A DNA stretch of 64,000 bases from contig JARZZO010000006.1 of assembly GCA_030544215.1 (NCBI GenBank), positions 51,064,501 to 51,128,500 on the forward strand, written 5' to 3'. The stretch's first letter is position 1. Every line of letters starts with the position of its first letter. The notes beneath the pieces were generated by a model that was not told where the DNA came from, searched no databases, and saw only the letters and a program-made list of their open reading frames with translations. Source of the stretch: Zantedeschia hybrid cultivar. Its lineage: Eukaryota > Streptophyta > Magnoliopsida > Alismatales > Araceae. Shown in pieces: positions 19,888-30,750 of the stretch. The translations under genes and the position numbers were made by a program.

Positions 19888-22170
19888 TGTAAGGACTGAG
19901 GTTTCGGATCCGATTATCGGGTTAGTCTCTAGGTCGGATGCCCTGGTTTGGGCCCTGATGGGACTGGGGAGTGCCATCTACATGACGTCTACAATGCACG
20001 ACGCCTTTTGAACGGCGTCTGGATGGGTGGACGCCATTTAGTTTAGTTGCCGATGTGCCACGTGGGCGCCACGTGGGCAGGCTTTAGGCCGCGAGAGTAC
20101 GGCCCTGTCGTGTCGTCTGAACGGCGTCCGCGATGGACGACGCCATTCAGACTGCGATCTTGGGTTGTCAGTGTACGGTGCCGGTCTTGTCGTTTGAACG
20201 GCGTCTTGGGTAAGCGACGCGTTTCAGGCCTGTCAATATGGCCCGTCATGTCAACTGATAGGCGTCCGTTCAGCTCGACGCGTTTTAGCCAGTTTCTGGT
20301 TAACCCCGCGAACCCTCCTTCCTTTCCCTCATTTCCTCCTCCCTCTTCTCTCTCCTCTTTTCCCCGGCGGCTCCGGCGATTCCCCCTTTCCCTCCTTCTT
20401 CTCCTCCCACCATTTCATCTCTCCCTCCACTCCATCGACCTCCTAACTCCCACCACTACCACCACCATCTCCTCCGCGGCGTTTTCTCTCCGGACGGCGG
20501 CCGACGTCCCAGCGGAGTAACGACGTCCTTGGCGGTACCGGCGGCGGCGTGGGGCGAGACGGGAGGACGGCTTGGAGCTTGGAGGAGTTCAAGTAACCAG
20601 TAGGGTGAAGATTCCCAGTGCATTTCGTTTAAAACCATGTTTTCCCACGTTTGAAGCATGTTTTAGGGGCATTTTGGGGCGAAAACGCTAAGTACATGTA
20701 TGAGTAATTGGGTGTTCTAATGGGTAGTTAGGTTCTCCTCCTTCCCATTTATGTTTTGTGCGATTTTCTGTACGTTTTGCGGGAGAAATCCCACCTCGTG
20801 GATTGGGGGATGCGAAGGGGAGAACCTGTCTATCGGGAGTGAATGGCGTCGAGGTGAAGCTACGCCTTTTAGAAAGGCGGCGCCCACCCACGACGCCATT
20901 TAGCCCCATTTACAGACTCTGTCTCTGGACTGTTGAGCGTCCAGGGACATCGACGCCTTTTCAAAAGGCGACTTGCATGAACGACGCATTTTAGTGGAAA
21001 TAACCCCATGGCCTGTCCCTATTTTCGGTCGCTAACATGCGACGAGGGACAGCGACGCCTTTTAAAAGGCGGCTACCTGTGGCGACGCGTTTTACGCTAG
21101 GTTCTGAGGGCGAGTTTTCTATAAACCAGTTTAGGGGGCTTGAATGGCGTCGTCCTTGGGCGACGCGATTCAAGACAGAATCACACTAATCCATGCCATT
21201 AAAATGTGTTTACATTATTAGATAGTTGATTAAGTGCATGCTTTAAATTGTACTCGAGGATGAGGATTTCTATGTGACAAGATCGCACCGTGTTGTGTTT
21301 CGTGCGATTGTGGACCTAGAGTGACAGTTGTAGCGCTTTATCACCCTGTGCTGGTGTGGGTGGAGCACAGTGCCGGTGTGGGTGTGGCGGGGTGACGCCT
21401 AGTGAGAAAAGGTCACCTGGTGAACCCCGGGGTTAGCTAGTACCGGTGTGGGTGTGGTACCTGTGAAGTGTCACTCGTGCTGAGGGAAGGAGTAACCACC
21501 TGAGCCAGTTGGGCCGGAGTAACTAGCGTGCTATCCTAGGGGTTACTGTTTGGTCTCAGCGGGTCAGTGTTTTCCCACCTTCGTTTGTGTGGTTGGCGTG
21601 TTTTACCGAGACATTGGTTGTAGGCTCCCTGGTAGACTGGTTTAGAGATATGCATGTTATATATTTCGAATGCATGTGATTCATATCGAGGTTTAGGAGT
21701 AGTAATTATTGTTGTACTTGTTACTGTACCTTCAGCTGTGTTTTGCACTTGTGGGTGTGTGAGTGGGCAGTGGGGATCGAAGGATCCCTACTGAGTCTTT
21801 TCGTTGAGACTCACCCCTGCGGTTTTCAGGTGAGGGCTCCAGGCAGACTTAGCGAGGTGAGTGCTGCTGTGGGTTGCGCGCCATCAGCCGTTGTTCCAGG
21901 GTATGCCCCGACGTAGTTGTTATTTTTATTTCTGGCCTGTACGCTTAATTATTTCTTTTCAGTTGGAATATGTAATTAATTGCTGTGTCGAGTCGCATTG
22001 TAATAACTTTTAGTTCTTGCACTTTCTTTTCAATTCAATGCGATGTGAATGTTTAGCTTAGTTTATTGTTTATTTCCCAGACTTACTTAGATCCTAGTTT
22101 GGTTCCAAATTAATGATTCGGTACCCATTTAGTAATCGGATCCCCGATTATAGGGTGGCGGGTAGTTACA
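19888..22170 (+). repeat. G1 5' LTR (2283 bp)
   Basis: Starts TGTAAGGACT and ends GTAGTTACA directly before the primer site. It holds a series of GGCGTC / GACGCC inverted pairs (19984-21173), a pyrimidine-rich block (about 20300-20470) and three constant-loop hairpins (21346-21460). No strong TATA box is evident. Confidence 0.92.
21346..21460 (+). repeat. Three constant-loop hairpins in the G1 LTR
   Basis: Arms CTGTGCT and AGCACAG enclose GGTGTGGGTGG (21346-21370). Arms GCC and GGC enclose GGTGTGGGTGT (21372-21388). Arms GTACC and GGTAC enclose GGTGTGGGTGT (21440-21460). A further stem GGTGAC with GTCACC lies between them (21391-21417). Homologous hairpins are in the 3' LTR (28382-28496) and in solo LTR G2 (62708-62825). 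Confidence 0.85.
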
Positions 22171-22172
22171 GT

Positions 22173-22184
22173 TGGTATCAGAGC
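22173..22184 (+). other. G1 primer-binding site
   Basis: TGGTATCAGAGC, two bases after the LTR end, complementary to the 3' end of initiator tRNA-Met as usual for chromoviruses. Confidence 0.9.
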
Positions 22185-22328
22185 ATTTGGTCTGGCAAAT
22201 AAATGAATAACTAGGTTAAATGTCGTAAGTCCGGCAAATAATTGCATTTTCCCGTACAGGCACGGCGGTAGTGTAGGTTTTAAGATTCTAATTAGAACTT
22301 TTCGATCTTTGTGATTGTAGGCTATTAG

Positions 22329-24131
22329 ATGGCTCCTAGGAAGAGGATGCCGGTTATTAGAGAGCGGGGAGATGTCCCTAGTGGATCTGAGGCTGGTAGG
22401 CCGAGTGTGGAGCATTTCATGGAGGCTATGATGGACACGATGGCTAGATATCAGACCCGAGACCCTAGTGAGAGTTCCAGTGCTCGGGGAGGGTCTTCAG
22501 CTACACTAAAGAGATTTCTGAAGCTGAGGCCGCCTCATTTCACCGGTCGTCCCGACCCTGATGAGGTTGTTCACTAGTTGAGGGAGATGGAGAAGACTTT
22601 TGATACTATGGATTGTGCGATAGTTGAGAGGACTCTGTTGGCTAGCTTCATGTTGAAGGATGATGCCTACGATTGGTGGACCACTCTGAAGAGTTTGTCA
22701 TATGCGGATAGGAGTCTCAGGGAGATTCCATAGGAGACTTTTGTAAAGGAATTCAATGCACAATACTTCCCTAGGCATGTTCAGAGGGCCAAGGAGAGGG
22801 AATTTATGGAGCTGACTTAAGGGAGTGTGACAGTGCTCGAGTACCAGGCGAAGTTTGTTTCGCTAGGGAGGTTTGTGCCCTTTATCTCAGGAGACGAGGA
22901 ACGTCAGACTGAGAGGTTTGTGGATGGGCTGAGGTCCAGTCTGAGGAGTTTTGTGGCATCTCACTGTTGCTCAGATTTGGCATCGGCGGTTAGGTGTGCA
23001 GCAGCAGTGGAGGCACAGCAGAATCAGTCAGCCCGGGAGAGAGGACTGACTACTCAGGGACTAGCTCGTGGCAGGGGAAAGGTAGCAGCAGCAGCTCCTT
23101 CGTCCGGATCAGGATCGTCTTCACTCGGCTCCAGATTCAGGAGATTCTTTCGAGGCGGTGGCAGCAGTAGCGGCAGCAGCTGTAGTAGCAGATCCGGGCA
23201 GGGTCAGCAGAGCCAGTCGGTGTCCAGTGCTCAGCAGGAGTCAGCTCAGAGGCTTCTAGCAGTCTGTCAGCATTGCGGTGGTACTCACGGTGGGACTCAG
23301 TGTCCTACTTTTCCTAGGAGGTGTTTCACTTGTGGCCAGCAGGGCCATTTGGCGAGGCATTGCCCGCAGGGGCATGGTCAGGGGCAGGGACCAGGTGATC
23401 AGAAGAAGCCGAGGACCCAGGGGAGAGTTCTAGCTATCACCAGGAAGGAGGCTCGTGCATCCAACTTGGTGGAAGGTACACTTTCTGTCCTTGGGAACTC
23501 TGCACATGTGCTAATTGATTCAGGTGCTTCGCATTCTTTCATTTCTGAACAGTTCATAGATGTTCTTTCTGCACCCGTTGATGAGCTATCTGATGGATTG
23601 ATGGTAGAGGTTCTTTCTGGGGATTTCATGTTATCTTATAATTGCTTGAGTGATGTTCCCTTGACCATTGAGGGTCATGTGCTATCTGCCCGGTTAATTG
23701 TGCTTGCTATTCGCGACTTTGATGTCATCCTGGGCATGGACTGGTTGGAGGCTTATTATGCTGAGGTGGACTGCCATAGGAAGAGGGTGCGTTTATCTAT
23801 TCCGGACATCCCGACCTTCTACTTCCAAGGTATTAGGCTCTCTTCTCGAGGTATTCTTATTTCTGCCTTTAAGGCCCAGAAGTTGCTTGTTGGTGGTTGT
23901 GAGGCCTTCCTTGCCTCTGTTGTTTTAGCTGATGTTAGTGGTAGTCCCAGTCATTGGGAGGTTCCTGTAGTGTGTGACTTTGTAGATGTGTTTCCTGAGG
24001 AGTTGCATGGCCTTCCGCCTCAGCGAGAGGTTGAGTTTACTATTGAGCTTGCACCGGGTACGGCGCCCCTGTCTAAGGCCCCGTATCGGATGGCGCCAGC
24101 CGAACTCGCTGAGTTGAAGGCGCAGTTGTAG
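22329..24131 (+). pseudogene. G1 gag and protease
   Basis: The gag starts at the ATG at 22329 (MAPRKRMPV). The capsid part is interrupted by TAG at 22575, TAG at 22731 and TAA at 22818, all in the same frame. A Gln/Ser-rich linker follows, then two Cys-rich knuckles (CQHCGGTHGGTQC and CFTCGQQGHLARHC, 23265-23370). The protease active site is DSGASHSF near 23519. The segment ends at TAG 24129. Gag packages RNA and the protease cuts the polyprotein. The knuckles and active site are intact although the reading frame is not. Confidence 0.9.
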
Positions 24132-25655
24132 GAACTACTGGATAAGGGTTTCATTCGTCCCAGTACTTCTCCGTGGGGTGCTCCAGTTCTATTTTTCAGG
24201 AAGAAGGATGGTTCTCTGAGGTTGTGCATTGATTATAGATAGTTGAACCAGGTGACGATAAAGAATAAGTACCCACTTCCGAGGATCGATGATTTAATGG
24301 ATCAGCTGCAGTCTGCGAAGGTGCTTTCAAAGATTGACTTGAGATCATGATATTATCAGATGAGGATCCGTGAGATTGATGTTAGTAAGACGGCCTTTAG
24401 GACTCGGTATGGACATTATGAGCTTTTGGTTATGCCTTTTGGCTTGACCAATGCTCCGGCAGCTTTTATGGATCTGATGAACCGGGTCTTCAAGGCCTAT
24501 CTGGATCAGTTTGTGGTGGTATTTGTAGATGATATTTTGATATACTCTTCTTCTGAGCAAGAGCATGCCACACATCTTCGGGTAGTATTGCAGGTTATGA
24601 GAGAACACCAACTCTATGCCAAGTTTAGCAAGTGTGAATTCTGGCTAGACAAGGTGCACTTCCTGGGGCATGTCATTTCTTGCGAGGGCATCGCAGTGGA
24701 TCCAGCCAAGATTGAGGCAGTGATGGATTGGAGTAGGCCAACAACAGTGATTGAGATTAGGAGCTTCTTGGGGCTAGCAGGTTATTACAGGCGATTTGTC
24801 CAGGGTTTTTCTTCGATAGCAGCCCCCTTGTCGAGGTTGACTCGTAAGGGAGTTCGTTTTGTGTGGACCGAGGAGTGTGAGCGGAGTTTCATTGAGTTGA
24901 AGAATCGCCTCACTTCGGCCCCAGTGTTGGTACTTCCATCAGGTTTAGGTGGGTTTGTAGTTTATTCAGATACATCACGTCGAGGTTTGGGTGCAGTTCT
25001 AATGCAACATGGTAGGGTCGTGGCCAATGCTTCTAGACAGCTGAACAAGCATGAGGAGAACTATCCTACCCATGACTTAGAGTTGGCAGCTGTAGTATTT
25101 GCACTGAAGATCTGGAGACATTATTTGTATGGAGAGAAATTTCAAGTTTTTACTGATCACAAGAGCCTGAAGTATATATTCACACAGAGGGATCTGAATT
25201 TGAGGCAGCATAGGTGGATGGAATTCATCAAGGATTATGACATCGACCTTTCTTATCATCCGGGCAAGGTGAATGTGGTGGCAGACGCGTTGAGTCGGAA
25301 GACGGCCATGTCATACCTTATGATTCGAGAATGGAGATTATTTGAGCAGGTTGTGGAATCTTCCTTTCGGGTTCCACGTGAGGATGATAGAGCCGTGTTG
25401 GCCAGCTTGACTGTGAGGCCAGCAGTATACCATGCTGTGATTGAGGCTCAGAGGGTAGATGTAGAGTTACCGCAGATTCTCCAGAGACCAGAGGTGGAGT
25501 TGTGGGATGATGGTACAGTCAGGTTTAGAGGCAGACTCTATGTTCCAGCCGAAGAGGTCGTGCGCAAGAGTGTCCTTGATGAGGCACACCGTTCTAGATA
25601 TGCAGTGCATCCCGGAACGACTAAGATGTATCATCGTTTGAGGAGGCATTTCTGA
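24132..25655 (+). pseudogene. G1 reverse transcriptase and RNase H
   Basis: Same frame as gag. Stops lie at 24240 (TAG) and 24348 (TGA). After that 431 codons are open, with the RT catalytic phrase FVVVFVDDILIYSS (about 24508-24549), the connection FLGLAGYYRRFV, and RNase H starting VVYSDTSRRGLGAVLMQHG and including FTDHKSLKY. The first RNase H acidic residues are present. TGA at 25653 interrupts the link to integrase. Confidence 0.92.
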
Positions 25656-26834
25656 TGTCCTGGTATGAAAAAGGATGTGGCTGAGTATGTGGCTAGGTGC
25701 ATGACTTGTCAGCAGGTTAAGGCTGAACATCAGAGACCAGGAGGGTTGTTGCAACCGTTGCCGATCCCGGAATGGAAATGGGAGCATGTGACTATGGATT
25801 TTGTGATGGGATTACCTGTATCCCCTAGCAGAAGAGATGCGATCTGGGTCATTGTTGATCGGCTGACCAAGTCGGCACACTTCCTGGCTATTAGGAAGGA
25901 CTGGTCAGTCGGTAAGTTGGCTAAATTGTTTGTAGATCGGATCATCTCTCTACACGGGATGCCTTTATCCATCGTATCAGACCGGGATCCGAGGTTTACT
26001 TCTAGGTTCTGGAAGAGTTTTCAGAAGGCTTTGGGCACGCAGTTGGCCTTCAGCTCGGCCTATCATCCCGAGACTGATGGGCAGTCGGAAAGGACCATAC
26101 AGACTCTGGAGAATATGCTCAGGGCATGTTGCCTAGACTGGGGAGGTTCTTGGGAGCAGCATTTGCCTACTGTGGAGTTTGCCTACAACAACAGTTATCA
26201 TTCTAGTATCGGCATGGCGCCTTACGAGGCTTTGTACGGGCGACCGTGTCGATCCCCTGTGTGTTGGTCCGAGATTGGCGAGAGGCAGATAGCAGGACCA
26301 GAGTTGGTACAGTAGTGTGCTAAGGTTACCAGAGTGGTGTAGCAGAGATTGATCGCAGCTCAGAGCAGGCAGAAGAGTTATGCAGACATCCGTAGGAGAC
26401 CACTTGAGTTTGAGGTTGGGGACCACGTGTTTCTCCGAGTCTCACCTTCCAAAGGTGTGATGAGATTCGGGAAGCGAGGTAAGCTGAGCCCGCGTTACAT
26501 TGGGCCTTTTCCCATTCTTGCTCGAATTGGGGAAGCGGCGTATCAGCTAGCTTTGCCGCCCAATCTTGCAGGGGTGCACGATGTGTTCCATGTTTCTTTA
26601 CTGAGGAGATATGTTCAGGATCCATCTCATATTTTAGATTTTTCAGAGTTGGAAGTCGCTGAGGACTTGTCCTTTCCAGAGTTTCCTATACGTATTGAGG
26701 ATCGTAGAGATCAGGTCCTTCGGAACAAGGTTGTACCTCTGGTTAAGGTAATTTGGCAGTACCGCTCCGGGGGCGAGGCAACCTGGGAGCGCGAGGACGA
26801 GATGCGGGAGCAATTTCCCTATCTTTTCTCGTAA
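25656..26834 (+). pseudogene. G1 integrase and chromodomain
   Basis: The integrase zinc-binding His pair is before the TGA at 25653 and CMTCQQVK just after it. The catalytic core is visible: Asp in VTMDFVMGLP, Asp in IVSDRDPRF, and Glu within DGQSERTIQTLE. Stops follow at 26313 and 26340. The C-terminus has the GPFPILARIGEAAYQL motif and ends with a chromodomain (VIWQYRSGGEATWEREDEM) finishing at the natural TAA at 26832-26834. Chromodomains direct integration to modified chromatin. Confidence 0.92.
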
Positions 26835-26910
26835 GTTCCCATGTGAGCTTATATCTTTATGTTTTGACTTCGTTAATTCTAGTAGGCAATTTCGGGGACG
26901 AAATTCTTTT

Positions 26911-26923
26911 AAGGGGGGGAGAA
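26911..26923 (+). other. G1 polypurine tract
   Basis: AAGGGGGGGAGAA immediately precedes the 3' LTR start TGTAAGG. Confidence 0.9.
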
Positions 26924-29206
26924 TGTAAGGACTGAGGTTTTGGATCTGGTTATCGGGTCAGTCTTTGGGTGGGATTCCCTGGTTTGGGCCCTGATGGGAC
27001 TGGGGAGTGCCATCTAAATGACGTCTACAATGCACGACGCCTTTTGAACGGCGTCGTGATGGGTGGACGCCATTTAGTTTGGTTGCCGATGTGCCACGTG
27101 GGCGCCACGTGGGCGGGCTTTGGGCCGCGAGAGTACGGCCCTGTCGTGTCGTTTGAACGGCGTCCGCGATGGACGACGCCATTCAGACTGCAATCTTGGG
27201 TTGTCAGTGTATGGTGCCGGTCTTGTCGTCTGAACGGCGTCTTGGATAGGCGACGCGTTTCAGGCCTGTCAGTACGGCCCGTCATGTCAACTGATAGGCG
27301 TCCGTTCAGCTCGACGCGTTTTAGCCAGTTTCTGGTTAACCCAGCGAACCCTCCTTCCTTTCCTTCATTTCCTCCTCCCTCTTCTCTCTCCTCTCTTCCC
27401 CGGCGGCTCCGGCGATTCCCCCTTTCCCTCCTTCTTCTCCTCCCACCATTTCATCTCTCCCTCCACTCCATCGACCTCCTAACTCCCACCACCACCACCA
27501 CCACCTCCTCCGCGGCGTTTTCTCTCCGGACGGCGGCCAACGTCCCGGCGGAGTAACGACGTCCTCGGCGGTACCGGCGGCGGCGTGGGGCGAGACGGGA
27601 GGACGGCTTGGAGCTTAGAGGAGTTCAAGTAACCGGTTGGGTGACGATTCCCAGTGCATTTTGTTTAAAACCATGTTTTCCAGCATTTGAAGCATGTTTT
27701 AGGGGCATTTTGGGGTGAAAACGCTAAGTGCATGTATGAGTAATTGGGTGTTCTAATGGATAGTTAGGTTCTCCTCCTTCCCATTTATATTTTGTGCCCT
27801 TTTCTAAGCGTTTTGGAGGAGAAATCCCACCTCGTGGATTGGGGGATGCGAAGGGGAGAACCTGTCTGTCGGGAGTGAATGGCGTCGAGGTGAAGCTACG
27901 CCTTTTAGAAAGGCGGCGCCCACCCACGACGCCATTTAGCCCCATTTACAGACTCTGTCTCTGGACTGTTGAGCGTCCAGGGACATCGACGCCTTTTCAA
28001 AAGGCGACTTGCATGAACGACGCATTTTAGTGGAAATCACCCCATGGCCTATCCCTATTTTTGGTCGCTAACATGCGACGAGGGACAGCGACGCCTTTTA
28101 AAAGGCTGCTACCTGTGGCGACGCGTTTTACGCTAGGTTCTGAGGGCGAGTTTTCTATAAACCAGTTTAGGGGGCTTGAATTGCGTCGTCCTTGGGCGAC
28201 GCGATTCAAGATAGAATCACACTAATCCATGCCATTAAAATGTGTTTACATTATTAGATAGTTGATTAAGTGCATGATTTAAATTGTACTCGAGGATGAG
28301 GATTTCTATGTGACCAGATCGTAACGTGTTGTCTTTCGTGTGATTGTGGACCTAGAGTGACAGTTGTAGCGCTTTATCACCCTATGCTAGTGTGGGTGGA
28401 GCACAGCGCCGGTGTGGGTGTGGCGGGGTGACGCCTAGTGAGAGAAGGTCACCTGGTGAACCCCGGGGTTAGCTAGTACCGGTGTGGGTGTGGTACCTGT
28501 GAAGTGTCACTCGTGCTGAGGGAAGGAGTAACCACTTGAGCCGGTTGGGCCGGAGTAGCTAGCGTGCTATCCGAGGGGTTACTGTTTGGTCTCAGCGGGT
28601 CAGTGTTTTCCCACCTTCGTTTGTGTGGTTGGCGTGTTTTACCGAGACGTTGGTTGTGGGCTCCCTGGTAGACTGGTTTAGAGATATGCATGTTATATAA
28701 TTCGAATGCATGTGATTCATATCGAGGTTTAGGAGTAGTAATTACTGTTGTACTTGTTACTGTACCTTCAGCTGTGTTTTGCACTTGTGGGTGTGTGAGT
28801 GGGCAGTAGGGATCGAAGGATCCCTACTGAGTCTTTTCGTTGAGACTCACCTCTGCGGTTTTCAAGTGAGGGCTCCAGGCAGACTTAGCGAGGAGAGTGC
28901 TGCTATGGGTTGCGCGCCATCAGCCGTCATTCCGAGATATGCCCCAACGTAGTTGTTATTTTTATTTCTGGGCTGTACGCTTAATTATTTCTTTTCAGTT
29001 GAAATATGTAATTAATTGCTGTGTCGAATCGCATTGTAATAACTTTTAGTTCTTGCACTTTCTTTTCAATTCAATGCGATGTGAATGTTTAGCTTAGTTT
29101 ATTGTTTATTTCCCAGACTTACTTAGATCCTAGTTTGGTTCCAAATTAATGATTCGGTACCCATTTAGTAATCGGATCCCCGATTATAGGGTGGCGGGTC
29201 GTTACA
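26924..29206 (+). repeat. G1 3' LTR (2283 bp)
   Basis: Same length as the 5' LTR, with scattered substitutions; it ends GTCGTTACA and is followed by the target duplication CCCAT. The homologous hairpins at 28382-28496 are present, with one stem mismatch in the first (CTATGCT opposite AGCACAG). Confidence 0.93.
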
Positions 29207-29212
29207 CCCATC

Positions 29213-30731
29213 TGATGGATATAGGTGTCCTCTAAGCCAATCATAAGGCACCTATTTCAATCTGGTTCACTAATAAATTGCATTAAATTCATTAGTAGTC
29301 GGATCATAATAATGAGACTGATGACTTATAAACACATATTCTTAATTGTTCTTAGTCGTAGGATGTTTGAGAAGGACATCAAACATCCGGTTAGACTAGT
29401 ACAAGTTATTCTAGCTCATATGATGAGGGTGACTGATCTCGTTAGTTACTCGTGTGGAGACACAATGGTAAACCTGTAGGTGCTCATTGGGGAATGAGTT
29501 CACTGAACTGATCCGACTTGAATTGCCGAATGGTAATTTACCTGTCTGTCAATCGGCTTGATTCATCGTCACAGTAGCGTGGTTGATCCTTGGACTTGAG
29601 ACACCAAAGATACCTTGTCGGTGGACTTCTGGACTTTGACCTTGACCTACGAATCCCTATCCACGGGATCTCAAATATTCAAGGATCGGGCCCAGCAGAA
29701 GACCTTCGAAGGTGATTGTGTGTTCAATAAAGGATCGTTCGCTCTCAGGTAACTGGAGAGAGAATGCTCTAGAGTAGATCCGCAGGAGTCTCTGTCCAGA
29801 GCAGAAACAATATCAGAAAAGTGGTTTTCGGATATTGTAAAGCGGAGTATGATTCAAGTGAGTTGACAATCTAGGGTTTGACAATTGACCATACCCTAAG
29901 TTAACTCGAGAGCATTGTGCGAACGAAGGATTATAGCCACGTGGTAACTGTGGACGGACAGGTTCCATGAGTGGGTTGCTGAATCCCATTACCTTTCGGG
30001 ATCATGCGGTGTTGCTTGGCACCCAACTTGATTAGAAGTCTGACCGAATTTACATGCGATGATAATTCGGTTGAGTAATTAGTTAATATATAGATGTTAA
30101 TTAATTACAATAAGTCAATAACTAGTTATTGGACTTAACGGGCTGAAAACCGGACTGGTAAATGGGCCTAGAGGGTCACACGCAATAAGATTCTCAGTCG
30201 GTGGTACATAAGTGGGATTTATATTAACTCGGGGACTTTTGTGAAAAGTCGCGCCGACTTAATATATATACACGCTGTTGAGAAACCCTGGGCCAAGCTC
30301 CAAGATTTCCCATGCTGGCCGTCATCCCTCCCTTTATCTCTCCTCCTCTGGGCGTCCCGTTCGAGATGCTGAGACAGTTTCCGTCTCCGCTGCGTGTGAT
30401 TCCCGAATGTCGGGAATTCCCGTCGGCGGGATTTTCGCAATCGTTGCGGCGACGGATCTTCAGCGAGCGAGCTGAAACGGACGAGGGATCGAGGACGAAC
30501 CACCGCGAAGGATCGCGTGGATACTGCTGGAGGTCGGACGCTTGTGCGGCTCGCCGCATCGCCTTGATGGAACCGAAACGGAAGCGGATTCGAATCCGTG
30601 CACGGTAATTAGATTCCAACCCGATTTTTCGGTTTGAGTTTTCGTTCTGAATCGGATCAGCAGGCAACAGGCGGGATTAATTTTGTTCTTCGTTTCCGCT
30701 GCGTTCTTCGCATCCCCCCAGGATCCCAACA
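29213..30731 (+). repeat. C3 5' LTR (1519 bp)
   Basis: Carries the U3 hairpin (29361-29388), the bulged hairpin (30112-30136), TATA-like TTTATATTAA (30218-30227), the cap-proximal hairpin (30224-30262) and a second TATATATA at 30263. It lacks about 65 bp present in the 3' copy, the likely result of a single deletion. Confidence 0.9.
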
Positions 30732-30732
30732 G

Positions 30733-30750
30733 TGGTATTAGAGCCAGGTT
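30733..30750 (+). other. C3 primer-binding site
   Basis: TGGTATTAGAGCCAGGTT, one base after the LTR, with the TATTAG variant. Confidence 0.9.

Larger units (their letters stand above)
19888..29206 (+). mobile_element. G1: chromovirus (Tekay/Del-like) Ty3/Gypsy element
   Basis: Two LTRs of 2283 bp each flank one gag-pol unit with the order gag, protease, RT, RNase H, integrase, chromodomain. The 5-bp target duplication CCCAT lies at 19883-19887 and 29207-29211. LTRs start TGTAAGGACTGAGG and end GGCGGGT(A/C)GTTACA. The C-terminal chromodomain and LTR size fit the Tekay/Del clade. The insertion point is within the T2 LTR. Confidence 0.93.

Noticed and set aside
29207..29212. One composite insertion of G1 plus C3
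   Set aside because: Each has its own complete ends and its own five-base duplication; adjacency is explained by two insertions.
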